NCBI RefSeq assembly: GCF_025398275.1
Contig: NZ_JAODOR010000005.1
Span: 1-64,000 of the forward strand
Direction of reading: 5' to 3'
From: Microbacterium memoriense
GTDB taxonomy: Bacteria; Actinomycetota; Actinomycetes; Actinomycetales; Microbacteriaceae
Length of the DNA stretch: 64,000 nucleotides
How positions within the stretch are numbered: position 1 is the first letter of the stretch; every line of letters starts with the position of its first letter. Of the stretch, positions 53,490 to 62,034 are shown piece after piece. The notes under the pieces were generated by a model that did no database searches, was not told the origin of the DNA, and worked only from the letters and a program-made list of their open reading frames with translations. Both the position numbers and the translations under genes were made by a program.

Positions 53490-54443
53490 TCAGCGGAGGG
53501 AGTCGGCGACCTCGCGGAGCGCCTCGGCCGAGTGGCGGAAGAGGCCGAGCTCGTGCTCCGAGAAGGTGGTCTCGCGGATCGGTACCGCACCGCGGTTGCT
53601 GACCACCGACGGCACCGAGAGGGCGACACCGTTCACGCCGTGGAAGTCCTGCAGCACGGTCGAGACCGGCATGACGGTGTGCTCGTCGTTCAGGATCGCC
53701 TCAACGATGCGGGCACTCGACAAGCCGATCGCGTAGTTGGTCGCACCCTTGCCCTGGATGACCTTGTACGCGGCATCGCGGACGTCGACCGCGATCTGAT
53801 CGAGCTCGGCGACCGTGAACTTCGGCTGCCCATCGAGCGGCTGCCAGTCGAGGATCGGGACCGTGCCGATCGTCGCGTGCGACCACAGCGGGAACTCGGT
53901 GTCGCCATGCTCGCCGACGATGTAGGCGTGCACGCTCGCGATCGAGACGCCTGCGCGCTGAGCGATCTTCCAGCGCAGGCGGGAGGTGTCCAGCACCGTG
54001 CCGGACGCAAAGATGCGCTCCGACGGCAGGCCGGTGGTCTCCTGCGCGAGGACGGTCAGCACGTCGCACGGGTTGGTCACGATGACATAGACGGCATCCG
54101 GAGCGACCTCGAGGAGCTGCGGCATCATCGACTTCAGGATGTTGGCGTTGACGCCGGCGAGCTCGATGCGCGTTTGGCCAGGGCGCTGCTTCGCGCCGGC
54201 AGTGATCACCACGACGTGCGAGCCGGCAGCAACGGAGATGTCGGCGCCGCCGATGATGTCGCTCGATCCGGTGAACTGGGCGCCGTGGGCCAGGTCGAGC
54301 ACCTCGGCCTCGGTCTTCTCTGCGGCGATGTCGTACAGGGCGACGTGGCGGGCGGAGCCGCGGATCAGGGCGGCGTATGCGACGGAAGATCCGACCGCAC
54401 CCGCGCCGACGACAGTGAGTTTGGAGTTCTCGATCACGCTCAT
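53490..54443 (-). CDS. ldh: L-lactate dehydrogenase
   Basis: A 317-residue enzyme with the NAD fold LTVVGAGAVGSSVAYAALIR, the TNPCDVLTVLAQETTGLPSE block and the active-site His in VGEHGDTEFPLWSHATIG (about 180). The substrate Arg lies in GAKQRPGQTRIELAGVNANI. It reduces pyruvate to lactate with NADH; the sequence fits lactate better than malate dehydrogenase, as the specificity loop has KQRPGQTR with Gln, not Arg. The last residues are a polar tail. CAGACT six bases before the ATG may be its -10 box. Confidence 0.92.
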   Translation of the reverse strand: MSVIENSKLTVVGAGAVGSSVAYAALIRGSARHVALYDIAAEKTEAEVLDLAHGAQFTGSSDIIGGADISVAAGSHVVVITAGAKQRPGQTRIELAGVNANILKSMMPQLLEVAPDAVYVIVTNPCDVLTVLAQETTGLPSERIFASGTVLDTSRLRWKIAQRAGVSIASVHAYIVGEHGDTEFPLWSHATIGTVPILDWQPLDGQPKFTVAELDQIAVDVRDAAYKVIQGKGATNYAIGLSSARIVEAILNDEHTVMPVSTVLQDFHGVNGVALSVPSVVSNRGAVPIRETTFSEHELGLFRHSAEALREVADSLR

Positions 54444-54556
54444 GCGCTCAGTCTGGCAGGGCGGCGGATGCCGCGGCTACCGAGAATCCCCCTTGCGCGA
54501 CGATTTCGCGCGGCGCGAGCATGGCGACATCCGTTCGATGAGAAAGCGAGGACACG

Positions 54557-55240
54557 ATGACCGCTTTGCCTGCCGTCGTGGATGCCGAGACCTGGCGCCG
54601 CGAGCTCGACATTCTGCGCGTGCGGGAGAAGGCCGCGACGCGCGAGCTCGACGCGATCGCGGCGCAGCGCAGACGGCTGCCGATGGTCGAGTTGCCGGAC
54701 TACATCCTGGACGGACCGAACGGACCCGTTCGGCTGATCGACCTCTTCCAGGACAAGACCCAATTGATCGTCTATAGCCACATGTGGTTTCCCGGAAAGA
54801 CCTGGCAGTGTCCCGGATGTACCGGGTGGACGGCGCAATTCACGCGGCTGGACTTCCTCGACGACTACGACGCGCGCTTCGTGATCGTCACGCAGGGGCC
54901 GATCGACGAGGCCCTCGCCTATAAAGAGCGCGTCGGAAACGCGATGGGGTGGTATTCGACCGCGGACAGCCCGTTCGGCGCCGACATGGGCGCGCCCCCT
55001 GAGGCCGGATTCGCCCTCAATGTGTTCATGCGTGACGGGGACACCGTTTACCGCACCTGGCACACTGACGGGCGCGGCACCGAGCAGATCGGCCACATCC
55101 ACGGGCTGATCGACCTGTTGCCCTTCGGGCGACAGGAGGAGTGGCAAGATGTCCCGGAGGGATGGCCGCAACACGGCACATACGAGGGCGGAGCGACCTC
55201 GCAGGACATCGCCGCCGCCTACGGGCCTGGCTCGGCCTGA
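54557..55240 (+). CDS. DUF899 thioredoxin-like protein
   Basis: A 227-residue protein with LPMVELPDYILDGPNGPVRL, MWFPGKTWQCPGCTGWTAQF and ADSPFGADMGAPPEAGFALN, the conserved parts of DUF899, a thioredoxin-fold family. The pair CPGC could be redox-active. Actual substrate unknown. Start at 54557; AGGACACG is a weak ribosome site. Its last 22 bases overlap the end of the convergent MFS gene. Confidence 0.88.
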   Translation: MTALPAVVDAETWRRELDILRVREKAATRELDAIAAQRRRLPMVELPDYILDGPNGPVRLIDLFQDKTQLIVYSHMWFPGKTWQCPGCTGWTAQFTRLDFLDDYDARFVIVTQGPIDEALAYKERVGNAMGWYSTADSPFGADMGAPPEAGFALNVFMRDGDTVYRTWHTDGRGTEQIGHIHGLIDLLPFGRQEEWQDVPEGWPQHGTYEGGATSQDIAAAYGPGSA

Positions 55241-56604
55241 ACCACCCGCGGGTTGCGGATGCCGACGAGCGCGACCAGCCCACCGATCGCCAGCAGGACC
55301 GCGGTCACGATGGCCGCGCGGTGGAATCCGGCGAGGTCGAGTGCGCCACCCGTGATCGCCGCCAGGGCGGCGATCGGCACGAGCCCGGCGATCCGCGCCA
55401 CCGCATTGTTCACCGCGGACGCGATGCCCGCCTGCGCCGGATCAGCCGCGCCGAGGATCGCCGACGTCAGCGGTGACACCGTCAGCGCGAGACCGATGCC
55501 GAAGAGGAGCATTGACGGGAGCACCTGCCACCAGTAGTCGAACTCGGCCGAGACGGTCAGGAGCAGCAGGGTGCCGGCCGACATGATCAACGGGCCTGCT
55601 GTCATGAAGACGCGGGGCCCCCAGCGCCCGGCGAGGGTGCCGGCGCGTGAGCTCAGCAGGATCATGAGGATCGTGATCGGCAGGCTCGCGAGCCCCGCGA
55701 GGGTGGCCGACAGCCCCGCACCCTGCTGCAGGTAGACGGCGAGGACGAAACCGTTGAGCGAGAGTGCGGCGTAGACGAACAGGGTCGAGATGTTGCCCGC
55801 CGTGAAGTTGCGGCGGTGGAAAAGCGCGGGCGGCAGGATCGGGTGAGGGACGGTGCGTTGCCGCCAACCGAAAGCGATGAGCAACAGGATGCCGGCGATC
55901 CCCGGCATCCAGATCTCGGGGGCCGCCCATCCGGCGTTCGGTTCTTCGATCAGCGCGTAGACGGCGGCGCCGAGCCCGAAGGTGCACATAGCCGCGCCGA
56001 GCCAGTCGATCCGCGTGCCCGCAGGCCGGATGCGGTCGCCGGGGAGGTCCAGGCGGGTGAGGAGAAAGAGGCCGGCCGCGATCGGCAGCACGTTGATGAC
56101 GAACGCGAAGCGCCACGAGAGATAGTCGACCATCAGCCCGCCGATGAGCGGCCCGATGACCGTCGCACCCGTGGTCAGCGCGGTCCACAAGCCGATGGCG
56201 CGAGCGCGGAGCGGGTCACGCATCGTCGCGGTGATGAGGGCGAGCGAGCTCGGCACCAGGAAGGCGCCTGCCGCGCCTTGCGCAGCGCGCGCGATGATCA
56301 GCACGGTCGGGTCGGGAGCGAGCGCGACCGCGACCGAGGCGATGCCGAAGCCGATGAGACCGATCCGAAGAACGAGGATGCGGCCGTACGCGTCGCTGAC
56401 CGCGCCCGCGACGAGGATCAGGGCGCCGAGAGTGACGAGGTAGGCATCCACCGTCCACTGCTGGGTCGTGAGCCCTCCGCCCAGGTCGCGGGAGATCGCG
56501 GGGAGGGCGACGTTGACGATCGTCGAGTCGAGAAACGCGACGAAAGAGCCGAGCACGGCCACCGCGAGCACCAGTCGCTGCTGTGCGTTCATTCGCTCGG
56601 TCAC
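55219..56604 (-). CDS. MFS drug-efflux-type transporter (DHA2 family)
   Basis: A 461-residue protein with about 14 membrane helices. Marker blocks are SFVAFLDSTIVNVALPAISR (first helix, conserved D), WTVDAYLVTLGALILVAGAV, RAAQGAAGAFLVPSSLALIT and LTTGATVIGPLIGGLMVDYL (motif C), as in EmrB/QacA-type exporters that use the proton gradient. The substrate cannot be told. GTG at 56604 lies 6 nt after TAGCGT, pointing to a leaderless mRNA; ATG at 56592 is an alternative start. No regulator is adjacent. Confidence 0.88.
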   Translation of the reverse strand: MTERMNAQQRLVLAVAVLGSFVAFLDSTIVNVALPAISRDLGGGLTTQQWTVDAYLVTLGALILVAGAVSDAYGRILVLRIGLIGFGIASVAVALAPDPTVLIIARAAQGAAGAFLVPSSLALITATMRDPLRARAIGLWTALTTGATVIGPLIGGLMVDYLSWRFAFVINVLPIAAGLFLLTRLDLPGDRIRPAGTRIDWLGAAMCTFGLGAAVYALIEEPNAGWAAPEIWMPGIAGILLLIAFGWRQRTVPHPILPPALFHRRNFTAGNISTLFVYAALSLNGFVLAVYLQQGAGLSATLAGLASLPITILMILLSSRAGTLAGRWGPRVFMTAGPLIMSAGTLLLLTVSAEFDYWWQVLPSMLLFGIGLALTVSPLTSAILGAADPAQAGIASAVNNAVARIAGLVPIAALAAITGGALDLAGFHRAAIVTAVLLAIGGLVALVGIRNPRVVQAEPGP

Positions 56605-56680
56605 GTCGACACGCTACCCGCGCTCGGGGGTCTCTCGGCGCGATTGGCGGCATCCTCTGGTGTCACGTAAGCTGTTCCGC

Positions 56681-56767
56681 GGTGACGTGTCCGAGCGGCC
56701 GAAGGTGCAACACTCGAAATGTTGTGTAGGTTCACCCCTACCGTGGGTTCAAATCCCACCGTCACCG
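56681..56767 (+). tRNA. tRNA-Ser (CGA)
   Basis: A class II tRNA with acceptor GGTGACG/CGTCACC, anticodon stem-loop CAACACTCGAAATGTTG with CGA, a long variable arm (TAGGTTCACCCCTA) and T-arm GTGGGTTCAAATCCCAC. CCA follows at 56768-56770. Its 3' end is the attachment site of a small decayed island. Confidence 0.97.
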
Positions 56768-56770
56768 CCA
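56747..56770. repeat. Left att repeat in tRNA-Ser
   Basis: 24 bp of the tRNA-Ser T-arm, acceptor strand and CCA, repeated at 59457-59480 with a single T/C difference (56762 against 59472). Confidence 0.85.
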
Positions 56771-56776
56771 GCGTCG

Positions 56777-56815
56777 AAACCCCCGATCCCTTGTAAACAC
56801 TGGGATCGGGGGTTT
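56777..56815 (+). terminator. Terminator after tRNA-Ser (element copy)
   Basis: AAACCCCCGATCCC and GGGATCGGGGGTTT form a 14-bp perfect stem followed by CTCTTTT. A different hairpin follows the right att repeat, so the island seems to have brought its own terminator. Confidence 0.85.
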
Positions 56816-56838
56816 CTCTTTTCCTCCCGCGCGGCCTC

Positions 56839-56860
56839 GTGGGAAGAAAATGGGAAGAAC
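56839..56860. promoter_or_regulatory. Integrase arm-type repeats, left
   Basis: GTGGGAAGAAAATGGGAAGAAC contains two GGGAAGA repeats 11 bp apart. A near-identical pair occurs at 59332-59353, so both island ends keep arm sites. Confidence 0.6.
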
Positions 56861-56887
56861 TGAATGACGTTGTTCGCCGCCCGATGG

Positions 56888-57191
56888 CTACAACTGAGGC
56901 GCGCGAGGCGTGATGTGACTCTCTCTGGCGCGGTTCAAAGCGGCGGCCACGTTGTCCAGATCGTCGTCGAGTAAATCGGCGTAGGTGTCCAGAGTCATCG
57001 CGGCGGACGCGTGTCCCAGCATTCGTTGGACGGCGAGAACGTTCGCTCCCGAGCTGATCGCCAAGCTTGCGGCCGTGTGCCGGAGATCGTGCGGCGTGAC
57101 TCGGCTGAACGAGGGATCCTCGATCATGGCGCGCTTGACCGCGGCGGCGAACCACCCGTCCTGCGAATTCGATCGGATGAGGTGACCGTCC
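56888..57191 (-). pseudogene. Tyrosine integrase, C-terminal remnant
   Basis: The frame reads RDGHLIRSNSQDGWFAAAVK, then VTPHDLRHTAASLAISSGAN, VQRMLGHASAAMTLDTYADL, which are the last conserved blocks of tyrosine recombinases: His-x-x-Arg, His and the nucleophile Tyr. The Arg-Lys half and both DNA-binding domains are missing, cut at about 57191 where an IS3 fragment begins. ATG at 57127 would make only 79 residues, so no working enzyme is expected. It points away from the IS fragment and ends about 30 bp from the arm repeats. Confidence 0.85.
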
Positions 57192-57192
57192 C

Positions 57193-57327
57193 TGGGTGCA
57201 CGGGTTCAACGAGAACCGGCTGCACTCATCGATTGGCTACCTCACACCCATCGAGAATAAGAACGAGTACTACCGTCGGAGCAACACCCAGAGCCAGTCG
57301 GCGCTGGGAGAACTCGCCCTCCACTAA
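57193..57327 (+). pseudogene. IS3-family transposase OrfB, C-terminal fragment
   Basis: The frame WVHGFNENRLHSSIGYLTPI, followed by ENKNEYYRRSNTQSQSALGE and LALH then stop, is the last 44 residues of an IS3-type transposase (the usual pattern is W..WFN..R.H...GY.TP.E.E). Everything before it, with the DDE catalytic residues, is lost. It butts directly onto the truncated integrase. Confidence 0.88.
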
Positions 57328-57367
57328 ACCCGGGGCGATTCACGGAGGTTCCGTCTACCCTCAACCT

Positions 57368-57736
57368 ATGGTCAGCAAGTCACGAAGTCACCGTCGAGCC
57401 ACGCGAGTTCTCTGCGCAATTCTTGCCGGACTATCGCTACTGATCGTCACCACCGGCTTGCTATCAGCCTTCTCCTTCGACTCGCCCAGAGCCCGTTGCA
57501 TCTACCTCACTGAACAGCGTGCGCCGGAGCTTGGATTCCTTGACGAAACCGCTCTGAGCGCTGTGGAAGGATCAATCGGCGCGATGCCTTACGGGCTGAA
57601 CTGTGGGTACCCCACGCCCGAAGGAACAATGCTGTGGACCTCTGCTACCTGGAGCGCTACCTTGGCGATATACGGCGGTGCGGCCGCATTCTTAGGGCTA
57701 TCCGCTGCTGTCTACCGACTAAGGAGATCTGCGTGA
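57368..57736 (+). CDS. Small membrane protein of the island
   Basis: ATG at 57368 gives 122 residues: a basic N-terminus, a membrane helix (about 13-33, VLCAILAGLSLLIVTTGLLS), an external loop with two Cys (ARCIYLTEQRAPELGFLDET, YGLNCGYPTPEG), and a second helix at the C-terminus (TLAIYGGAAAFLGLSAAVYR). I do not recognise it. The end overlaps the start of the next gene by four bases, so the two are coupled. The base composition is lower in GC than the core genes. Confidence 0.6.
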   Translation: MVSKSRSHRRATRVLCAILAGLSLLIVTTGLLSAFSFDSPRARCIYLTEQRAPELGFLDETALSAVEGSIGAMPYGLNCGYPTPEGTMLWTSATWSATLAIYGGAAAFLGLSAAVYRLRRSA

Positions 57737-58962
57737 ACTCCCCCCACACTCGACTCGCTTTGACCACCAGCTTCATGCTCGCCGCCGCAATCACTATCTT
57801 CGGAATAGTGCCAGCAGCCGTCGCAACTGTCGACGATAGCGACACGAAGGAACCCGCTGCAAGCACCTCTCTACTGCAGGCAAGGCTCAGCATCACGACC
57901 GATTTCGACAAAGCCCTCCGGATCGCTGAAACGTACGAGGGCGCGGCCGTGGGTGTTCGCTTTGAGAACGACCAGGTCGTCGGTGAGTACTTTTTCGACT
58001 CAGATAAGTCGCCGGCCGAGTTCATGAAGCAGTTTGCGGACATGTACGGGACCGTCCCACAAGTAGCCGCGCTAGTCGCCTCTGTGCCATACCGTGCACC
58101 AAGCACAAGCCAGGACGCGACACTTCGGGCAACAACATTCAAACCACTCCCCGAGATTCAGGTAGAGGGCGACCCCTTCATCGCAGCGCCAATACCTGCC
58201 GAGAAACTCGAAGACCTACGCTCGACGGCTCGCGGTTCGTCCCCGATAGAGATGGCCGTTCCCTCCTCGGGTACGTCCAATGCCGCACGTGCCATCGTCC
58301 CCACATGGCAACCACAGACGGTTTATGCCGGCACCGTACGCGGGGGGTCTTCCCAGTATTTCTACAACAGCATCGACTGATACACCCCTTACTCGCCAGC
58401 CAACCTCACCGGACCTATCGCGGTCGAGTTCGAGATCAATCTCTCGAACAGTGCCACCGGCGTCAGAGGTAGCGTGCTGCCGTGGGAGCTATGTGGACCA
58501 GGCTTCCGTGATCAGTTCATCGCTAAGAACTACAGCCTCAACAGCTGGTCGATAACTTCGTCGGCAGGCGGAGTTGCAGCGGCGCAACCATACGCGGACC
58601 TGAATGATCTCTTTGACAGCTGCGGGCTCCAATCAATGGCGGTGGGCTTCGAATCCGCTGTGGACTTGCCCGCCTTCCCTCCCGGCCCGTCGTCGTCGCT
58701 TGAGACGTTCATCGATGCAAAGGTTGGCAGCACCACATCTAGCAAGATATGGGGTCAGGTCCAGCTGTCGAACAACTCCATGTGCCCGATCGACAACTCG
58801 ATCGCATCCACCGACTGCGTGGGAGTCGCCTCCTGGACGGACACACGCTTCGCCAATCCGCGCACGACTCTCTCCCCGACTCGCAACTGGGTTGCTAACA
58901 CAAACCGCTGCTGGGCATCTGGCAACTACGGCGACACAGCCCCGGTCGTAGAGACCTGCTAA
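57733..58962 (+). pseudogene. Secreted protein gene interrupted by an in-frame TGA
   Basis: GTG at 57733, six bases after AAGGAG, starts a signal peptide (LALTTSFMLAAAITIFGIVP, cleavage near AVAT) and an exported protein of 215 residues ending YFYNSID. The stop is TGA at 58378-58380. The same frame then runs open without shift to TAA at 58960-58962, adding 193 more residues with plausible structure (YTPYSPANLTGPIAVEFEIN and six Cys). The uninterrupted gene would code for about 409 residues. TGG (Trp) to TGA is the simplest mutation. I know no named family for either half. Readthrough is possible but unsupported. Confidence 0.7.
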
Positions 58963-59006
58963 ATAGCGCACCCGCAGGGGGCGGCGCTTGACTGCCAACA
59001 CCGGAA

Positions 59007-59285
59007 GTAGTCGCGGTCATCGACGCGAATAGGGACGACATCGTCGAAGGTCGCCCGCTCGGGGTCGAGCCCATCTGCAGCCTGTTGCAGGTGGCTCCGA
59101 GCACCTATTACGCGAAAGACCGTGTCCCGTCCGCGCGCGCCGTCAGCGACGCGGTCCTCATCCCGGAACTTGTGACGCTCGGGGAAGACAACTACCGCGT
59201 GTACGGGGTTCGCAAGCTCTGGAAAGCGGCACGCCGTGGCGGGATCGACATCGGTCGTGATCGGACGGATCGGCCTCCGTGCTGA
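59007..59285 (+). pseudogene. IS3-family transposase OrfB, N-terminal fragment
   Basis: The frame reads VVAVIDANRDDIVEGRPLGV, EPICSLLQVAPSTYYAKDRV and LGEDNYRVYGVRKLWKAARR, the HTH_21-type start of IS3 OrfB proteins (V.P.C..L..APSTYYA...R.PSAR). It ends at a TGA after about 90 residues, before the DDE core. It is on the same strand as the C-terminal fragment at 57193-57327, but downstream of it. Confidence 0.85.
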
Positions 59286-59331
59286 GCGGTCTCTGCACTG
59301 ATTCACCCTCGGCGTCGAGTCCAGCTGGGAC

Positions 59332-59353
59332 GTGGGAAGAATTTGGGAAGAGC
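59332..59353. promoter_or_regulatory. Integrase arm-type repeats, right
   Basis: GTGGGAAGAATTTGGGAAGAGC mirrors the left pair at 56839-56860 in the same orientation, and lies about 100 bp before the right att repeat. Confidence 0.6.
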
Positions 59354-59456
59354 CGGGCGAAGAACAGCACCAGCACAGGTCGCCGTCGGTGTCGGCGAAC
59401 CGCGGAAACACGCGGCGAACGCGCACATGCGGCCCTCTCCAAACACGGAGGGATGA

Positions 59457-59480
59457 GTTCAAATCCCACCGCCACCGCCA
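59457..59480. repeat. Right att repeat (tRNA-Ser 3' end copy)
   Basis: GTTCAAATCCCACCGCCACC + GCCA repeats the tRNA-Ser 3' end. Upstream, the sequence does not form a tRNA, so it is only an att copy. Confidence 0.85.
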
Positions 59481-59483
59481 TAG

Positions 59484-59514
59484 AAAAGCCCCCGTTTATC
59501 GGGGGTTTTTCTTT
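59484..59514 (+). terminator. Ancestral tRNA-Ser terminator
   Basis: CCCCCG-TTTAT-CGGGGG flanked by AAAAG and TTTTTCTTT. It lies right after the right att copy and was probably the tRNA-Ser terminator before the island entered. Confidence 0.8.
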
Positions 59515-59635
59515 GCTCCGCGCACTCGATCTTGCGGTGCGAGCAAACACGCTCGCGCGTCTTGCCGGGTAACAGGCGAAGCGCATACACGCAAGGGGGA
59601 AGGCGGAGCCGCGGCCGGACCGTAGCGTGTCGAGC

Positions 59636-60709
59636 ATGCCTAACGGTCCGTCCATGAATCTCGAGACGGCGGCCCAGCCCCTGTCCCTACGCCCCGGCCC
59701 TGCCGGCGCGGCAGCGACCTCGGTCGCGCAGTTGGCAGCGGGAGTCCCGCTGCTCGGCGCCCACCTCGCCGCCACTGTCGAGTGGGCAGTCGCCGCGGCG
59801 GCGGAGACACCCGCACCGGGCGAAGGCCGCACCCGCGAAACATGGGAGGTCCTTGCTTCCGCCGCGGCCGCTGACGTAGCCGGTGCGCGGATTCTCGAAC
59901 CGCATCTGGATGCGCGGAGCATCCTCCGCGAGGCGTCCGACGCCGGTATCCCGGTGGATCTGGATGCGATCGGCGACCGTTCGGACGGGTCCTGGGGGGT
60001 GTACGCGGCGGAGGGCGCGCGGCTGGAAGCCCGCCCCGCGAGGGATGGCTGGCGGCTGGACGGCACGAAGGACTGGTGTTCGCTGGCCGGAACGCTGAGC
60101 CATGCCCTCGTGACGGCGTGGACCGGGCCGGAGACGCGTCGGCTGTTTGCGGTGGCGTTGCGGCAGCCGGGCGTCAACGCGCGTCGCGGCCCGTGGGTGT
60201 CGCGGGGACTCAGCCAAGTGGTCAGTGCCCCTGTGGACTTCGACGATGCGTCCGCCGTCCCGGTAGGTGAGGACGGCTGGTACCTGTCCCGCCCGGGATT
60301 CGCGTGGGGCGGGATGGGCGTGGCGGCCGTGTGGTGGGGCTCGACCGCTCCACTGGTCCGTGCCGTCATCGGACGGGCACAAACGAGCACATCAGACCAG
60401 GTTGCCGAGGTGTTCGCCGGCGCGGCCGATGCCGCGTTCTGGAGCGTGCGCGCCGTTCTCGCCGAAGCGGCGGACGCGGTCGACGCCGGAGTCACCGGTC
60501 GGGATCTGAAGATCACCGCCGAGCGCGTACGCGCGATCACATCGAGCCAGGTCGAGAGCATCCTCTCCATCACTGACCGCGCTCTCGGCCCCGCTCCACT
60601 CGCGACCGACGAGCAGCATGCGCGACGCGTGGCCGACCTGCGCATCTACCTCCGCCAGCATCACGGCGAGCGGGATCTCGCACGGCTCGGAAGGCTGCTG
60701 GCGTCGTGA
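59636..60709 (+). CDS. Acyl-CoA dehydrogenase-like flavoprotein
   Basis: ATG at 59636, seven bases after TAGCGT, gives 357 residues. The layout is that of the acyl-CoA dehydrogenase fold: a helical N-terminal domain, the beta domain with WGVYAAEGARLEARPARDGW and LDGTKDWCSLAGTLSHALVT, and a C-terminal helical bundle (RQHHGERDLARLGRLLAS). The catalytic Glu of true dehydrogenases is not obvious, and the N-terminal half is short, so it may have another oxidoreductase role. It is translationally coupled to the PIG-L/methyltransferase gene, forming a three-gene operon. Confidence 0.75.
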   Translation: MPNGPSMNLETAAQPLSLRPGPAGAAATSVAQLAAGVPLLGAHLAATVEWAVAAAAETPAPGEGRTRETWEVLASAAAADVAGARILEPHLDARSILREASDAGIPVDLDAIGDRSDGSWGVYAAEGARLEARPARDGWRLDGTKDWCSLAGTLSHALVTAWTGPETRRLFAVALRQPGVNARRGPWVSRGLSQVVSAPVDFDDASAVPVGEDGWYLSRPGFAWGGMGVAAVWWGSTAPLVRAVIGRAQTSTSDQVAEVFAGAADAAFWSVRAVLAEAADAVDAGVTGRDLKITAERVRAITSSQVESILSITDRALGPAPLATDEQHARRVADLRIYLRQHHGERDLARLGRLLAS

Positions 60710-62034
60710 GCAGACCGTTCGATCACCGCGATCCGGGAACCGACGAACACCGGTGGGCGCGGGCAGCGCCTTGGGCGACGAGCCCACATGTGTCGCTGGA
60801 TGTCGATCGGATCGTCGTCGTCGCCGCACACCCCGACGACGAGACCCTCGGCGCCGGCGGGCTGTTGCACACCGCCGCGCAGGCCGGGATCGATGTCACC
60901 GTCATCGTTGCGACAGACGGAGAAGCGGGTGATCCTGCTCTTGATCATGAAGTGCTCGCCGGTCTTCGACGTCAGGAGCTCGTCGCAGCGCTCCGAGAAC
61001 TCGCCCCGACAGCCAGGCTGCGCTTCCTGGGGCTGCCGGATGGCGGCCTCGACCGAACCCGCGACGCGCTCGGTGCTGCCCTCCGCGGCGAGCTCGGCAC
61101 GAACCCATGGCGCGTGCTTCTGCTTGCCCCATGGGCTGGCGACGGCCACCGCGACCACCGCATCGCGGGGGAGGAAGCGATCAAGTGCGCCGCGCCCGGA
61201 GTGCGTGTCGTCGGATATCCCGTGTGGCTGTGGCATTGGGCGCAACCGGACGAGGTCGACGCATCCGACTGGGTAGTCCTGCCGTTGGCAGCCGAGGCCG
61301 TCGACGCGAAAGCGCGAGCGCTCGACGCTTACCGGTCGCAGCGTGAAGGTGCGCCGCCGATGTTGCACCCGGGCATGCTCGCGCACTTCGCGCGCGACGT
61401 GGAAGTGTTCGCCGCGCACGACATTGAGAAGCCTCCGTCCATTTCGATTGATGGCTTTGAGGAGAAGTTCCGCCGATCGCCGGACCCGTGGGGTTTTCGC
61501 ACGCGATGGTATGAGCGCCGCAAGCGCGCGATCCTTCTGGCTTCGCTCCCTCGCGAACGGTTCGATCGCGCACTCGAACTGGGCTGCGCGAACGGCGAGC
61601 TCACCGCCGACCTCGCGGATCGTTGCACTCAGGTGGTGGCCGTCGACGGTGCCGACAGCGCATTGCGCCTGGCTCGCGACCGCCTGCAGACGGCCACGGG
61701 GGTGGTGCTCGAGCAGAGGTATCTCCCTGACGACTGGCCCGAAGGAGTGTTCGACCTCGTCATCGTGTCGGAGATTGCGTACTACTGGTCCCCGGACGCG
61801 CTCGCCGACGCGATCGCACGCATCGACGCGTCCCTCACGAGCGACGGCGTGATCGTCCTCTGTCACTGGCGGCACCCGATGGCGGATGCCGCGATCTCCG
61901 CCGGACTCGTGCACGCAGCGTTCGACGCCGCGACCGGATGGGCGCGCGCCGTTCACCACGGCGAAGAGGATTTCGTGCTCGACGTGCACGTCCGGGCGGG
62001 GACGCCGTCAGTGGCGCGTGCGGAGGCGGGATGA
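60706..62034 (+). CDS. PIG-L deacetylase fused to SAM methyltransferase
   Basis: The 442-residue protein joins two enzymes. Residues about 30-230 are a PIG-L/LmbE zinc deacetylase with VVVAAHPDDETLGAGGLLHT and WAGDGHRDHRIAGEE. Residues about 245-440 are a class I methyltransferase of the NodS type: WYERRKRAILLASLPRERFD, ALELGCANGELTADLADRCT (motif I) and FDLVIVSEIAYYWS. Such deacetylases act on N-acetylated sugars. With the acyl-CoA dehydrogenase-like and GT2 neighbours it suggests modification of a small glycoside. Both ends overlap their neighbours by four bases. Confidence 0.88.
   Translation: MSRPFDHRDPGTDEHRWARAAPWATSPHVSLDVDRIVVVAAHPDDETLGAGGLLHTAAQAGIDVTVIVATDGEAGDPALDHEVLAGLRRQELVAALRELAPTARLRFLGLPDGGLDRTRDALGAALRGELGTNPWRVLLLAPWAGDGHRDHRIAGEEAIKCAAPGVRVVGYPVWLWHWAQPDEVDASDWVVLPLAAEAVDAKARALDAYRSQREGAPPMLHPGMLAHFARDVEVFAAHDIEKPPSISIDGFEEKFRRSPDPWGFRTRWYERRKRAILLASLPRERFDRALELGCANGELTADLADRCTQVVAVDGADSALRLARDRLQTATGVVLEQRYLPDDWPEGVFDLVIVSEIAYYWSPDALADAIARIDASLTSDGVIVLCHWRHPMADAAISAGLVHAAFDAATGWARAVHHGEEDFVLDVHVRAGTPSVARAEAG

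Larger units (their letters stand above)
56747..59480. mobile_element. Decayed integrative island in tRNA-Ser(CGA)
   Basis: The 24-bp sequence GTTCAAATCCCACCGTCACC + GCCA at the tRNA-Ser 3' end (56747-56770) recurs at 59457-59480 with one mismatch. Matching GTGGGAAGA-type repeats flank the inside of both ends, and a truncated tyrosine integrase points toward the tRNA. In between are an IS3 C-terminal fragment, two exported or membrane protein genes (one broken) and an IS3 N-terminal fragment. The base composition is clearly lower in GC than the flanking core. It cannot move by itself since the integrase lacks most of its length. Confidence 0.8.

Noticed and set aside
56601..57209. 202-codon minus-strand frame across the tRNA-Ser region
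   Set aside because: It runs through the tRNA and terminator and is out of frame with the integrase remnant that explains the region.
58378..58380. Selenocysteine at the in-frame TGA
   Set aside because: No selenocysteine-type hairpin is evident after the codon, the context YNSID-Y is not redox-like, and a simple Trp-to-stop change explains it.
59085..59285. Independent 66-residue gene
   Set aside because: It is the inner part of a broken IS3 transposase whose matching residues extend upstream to about 59007.
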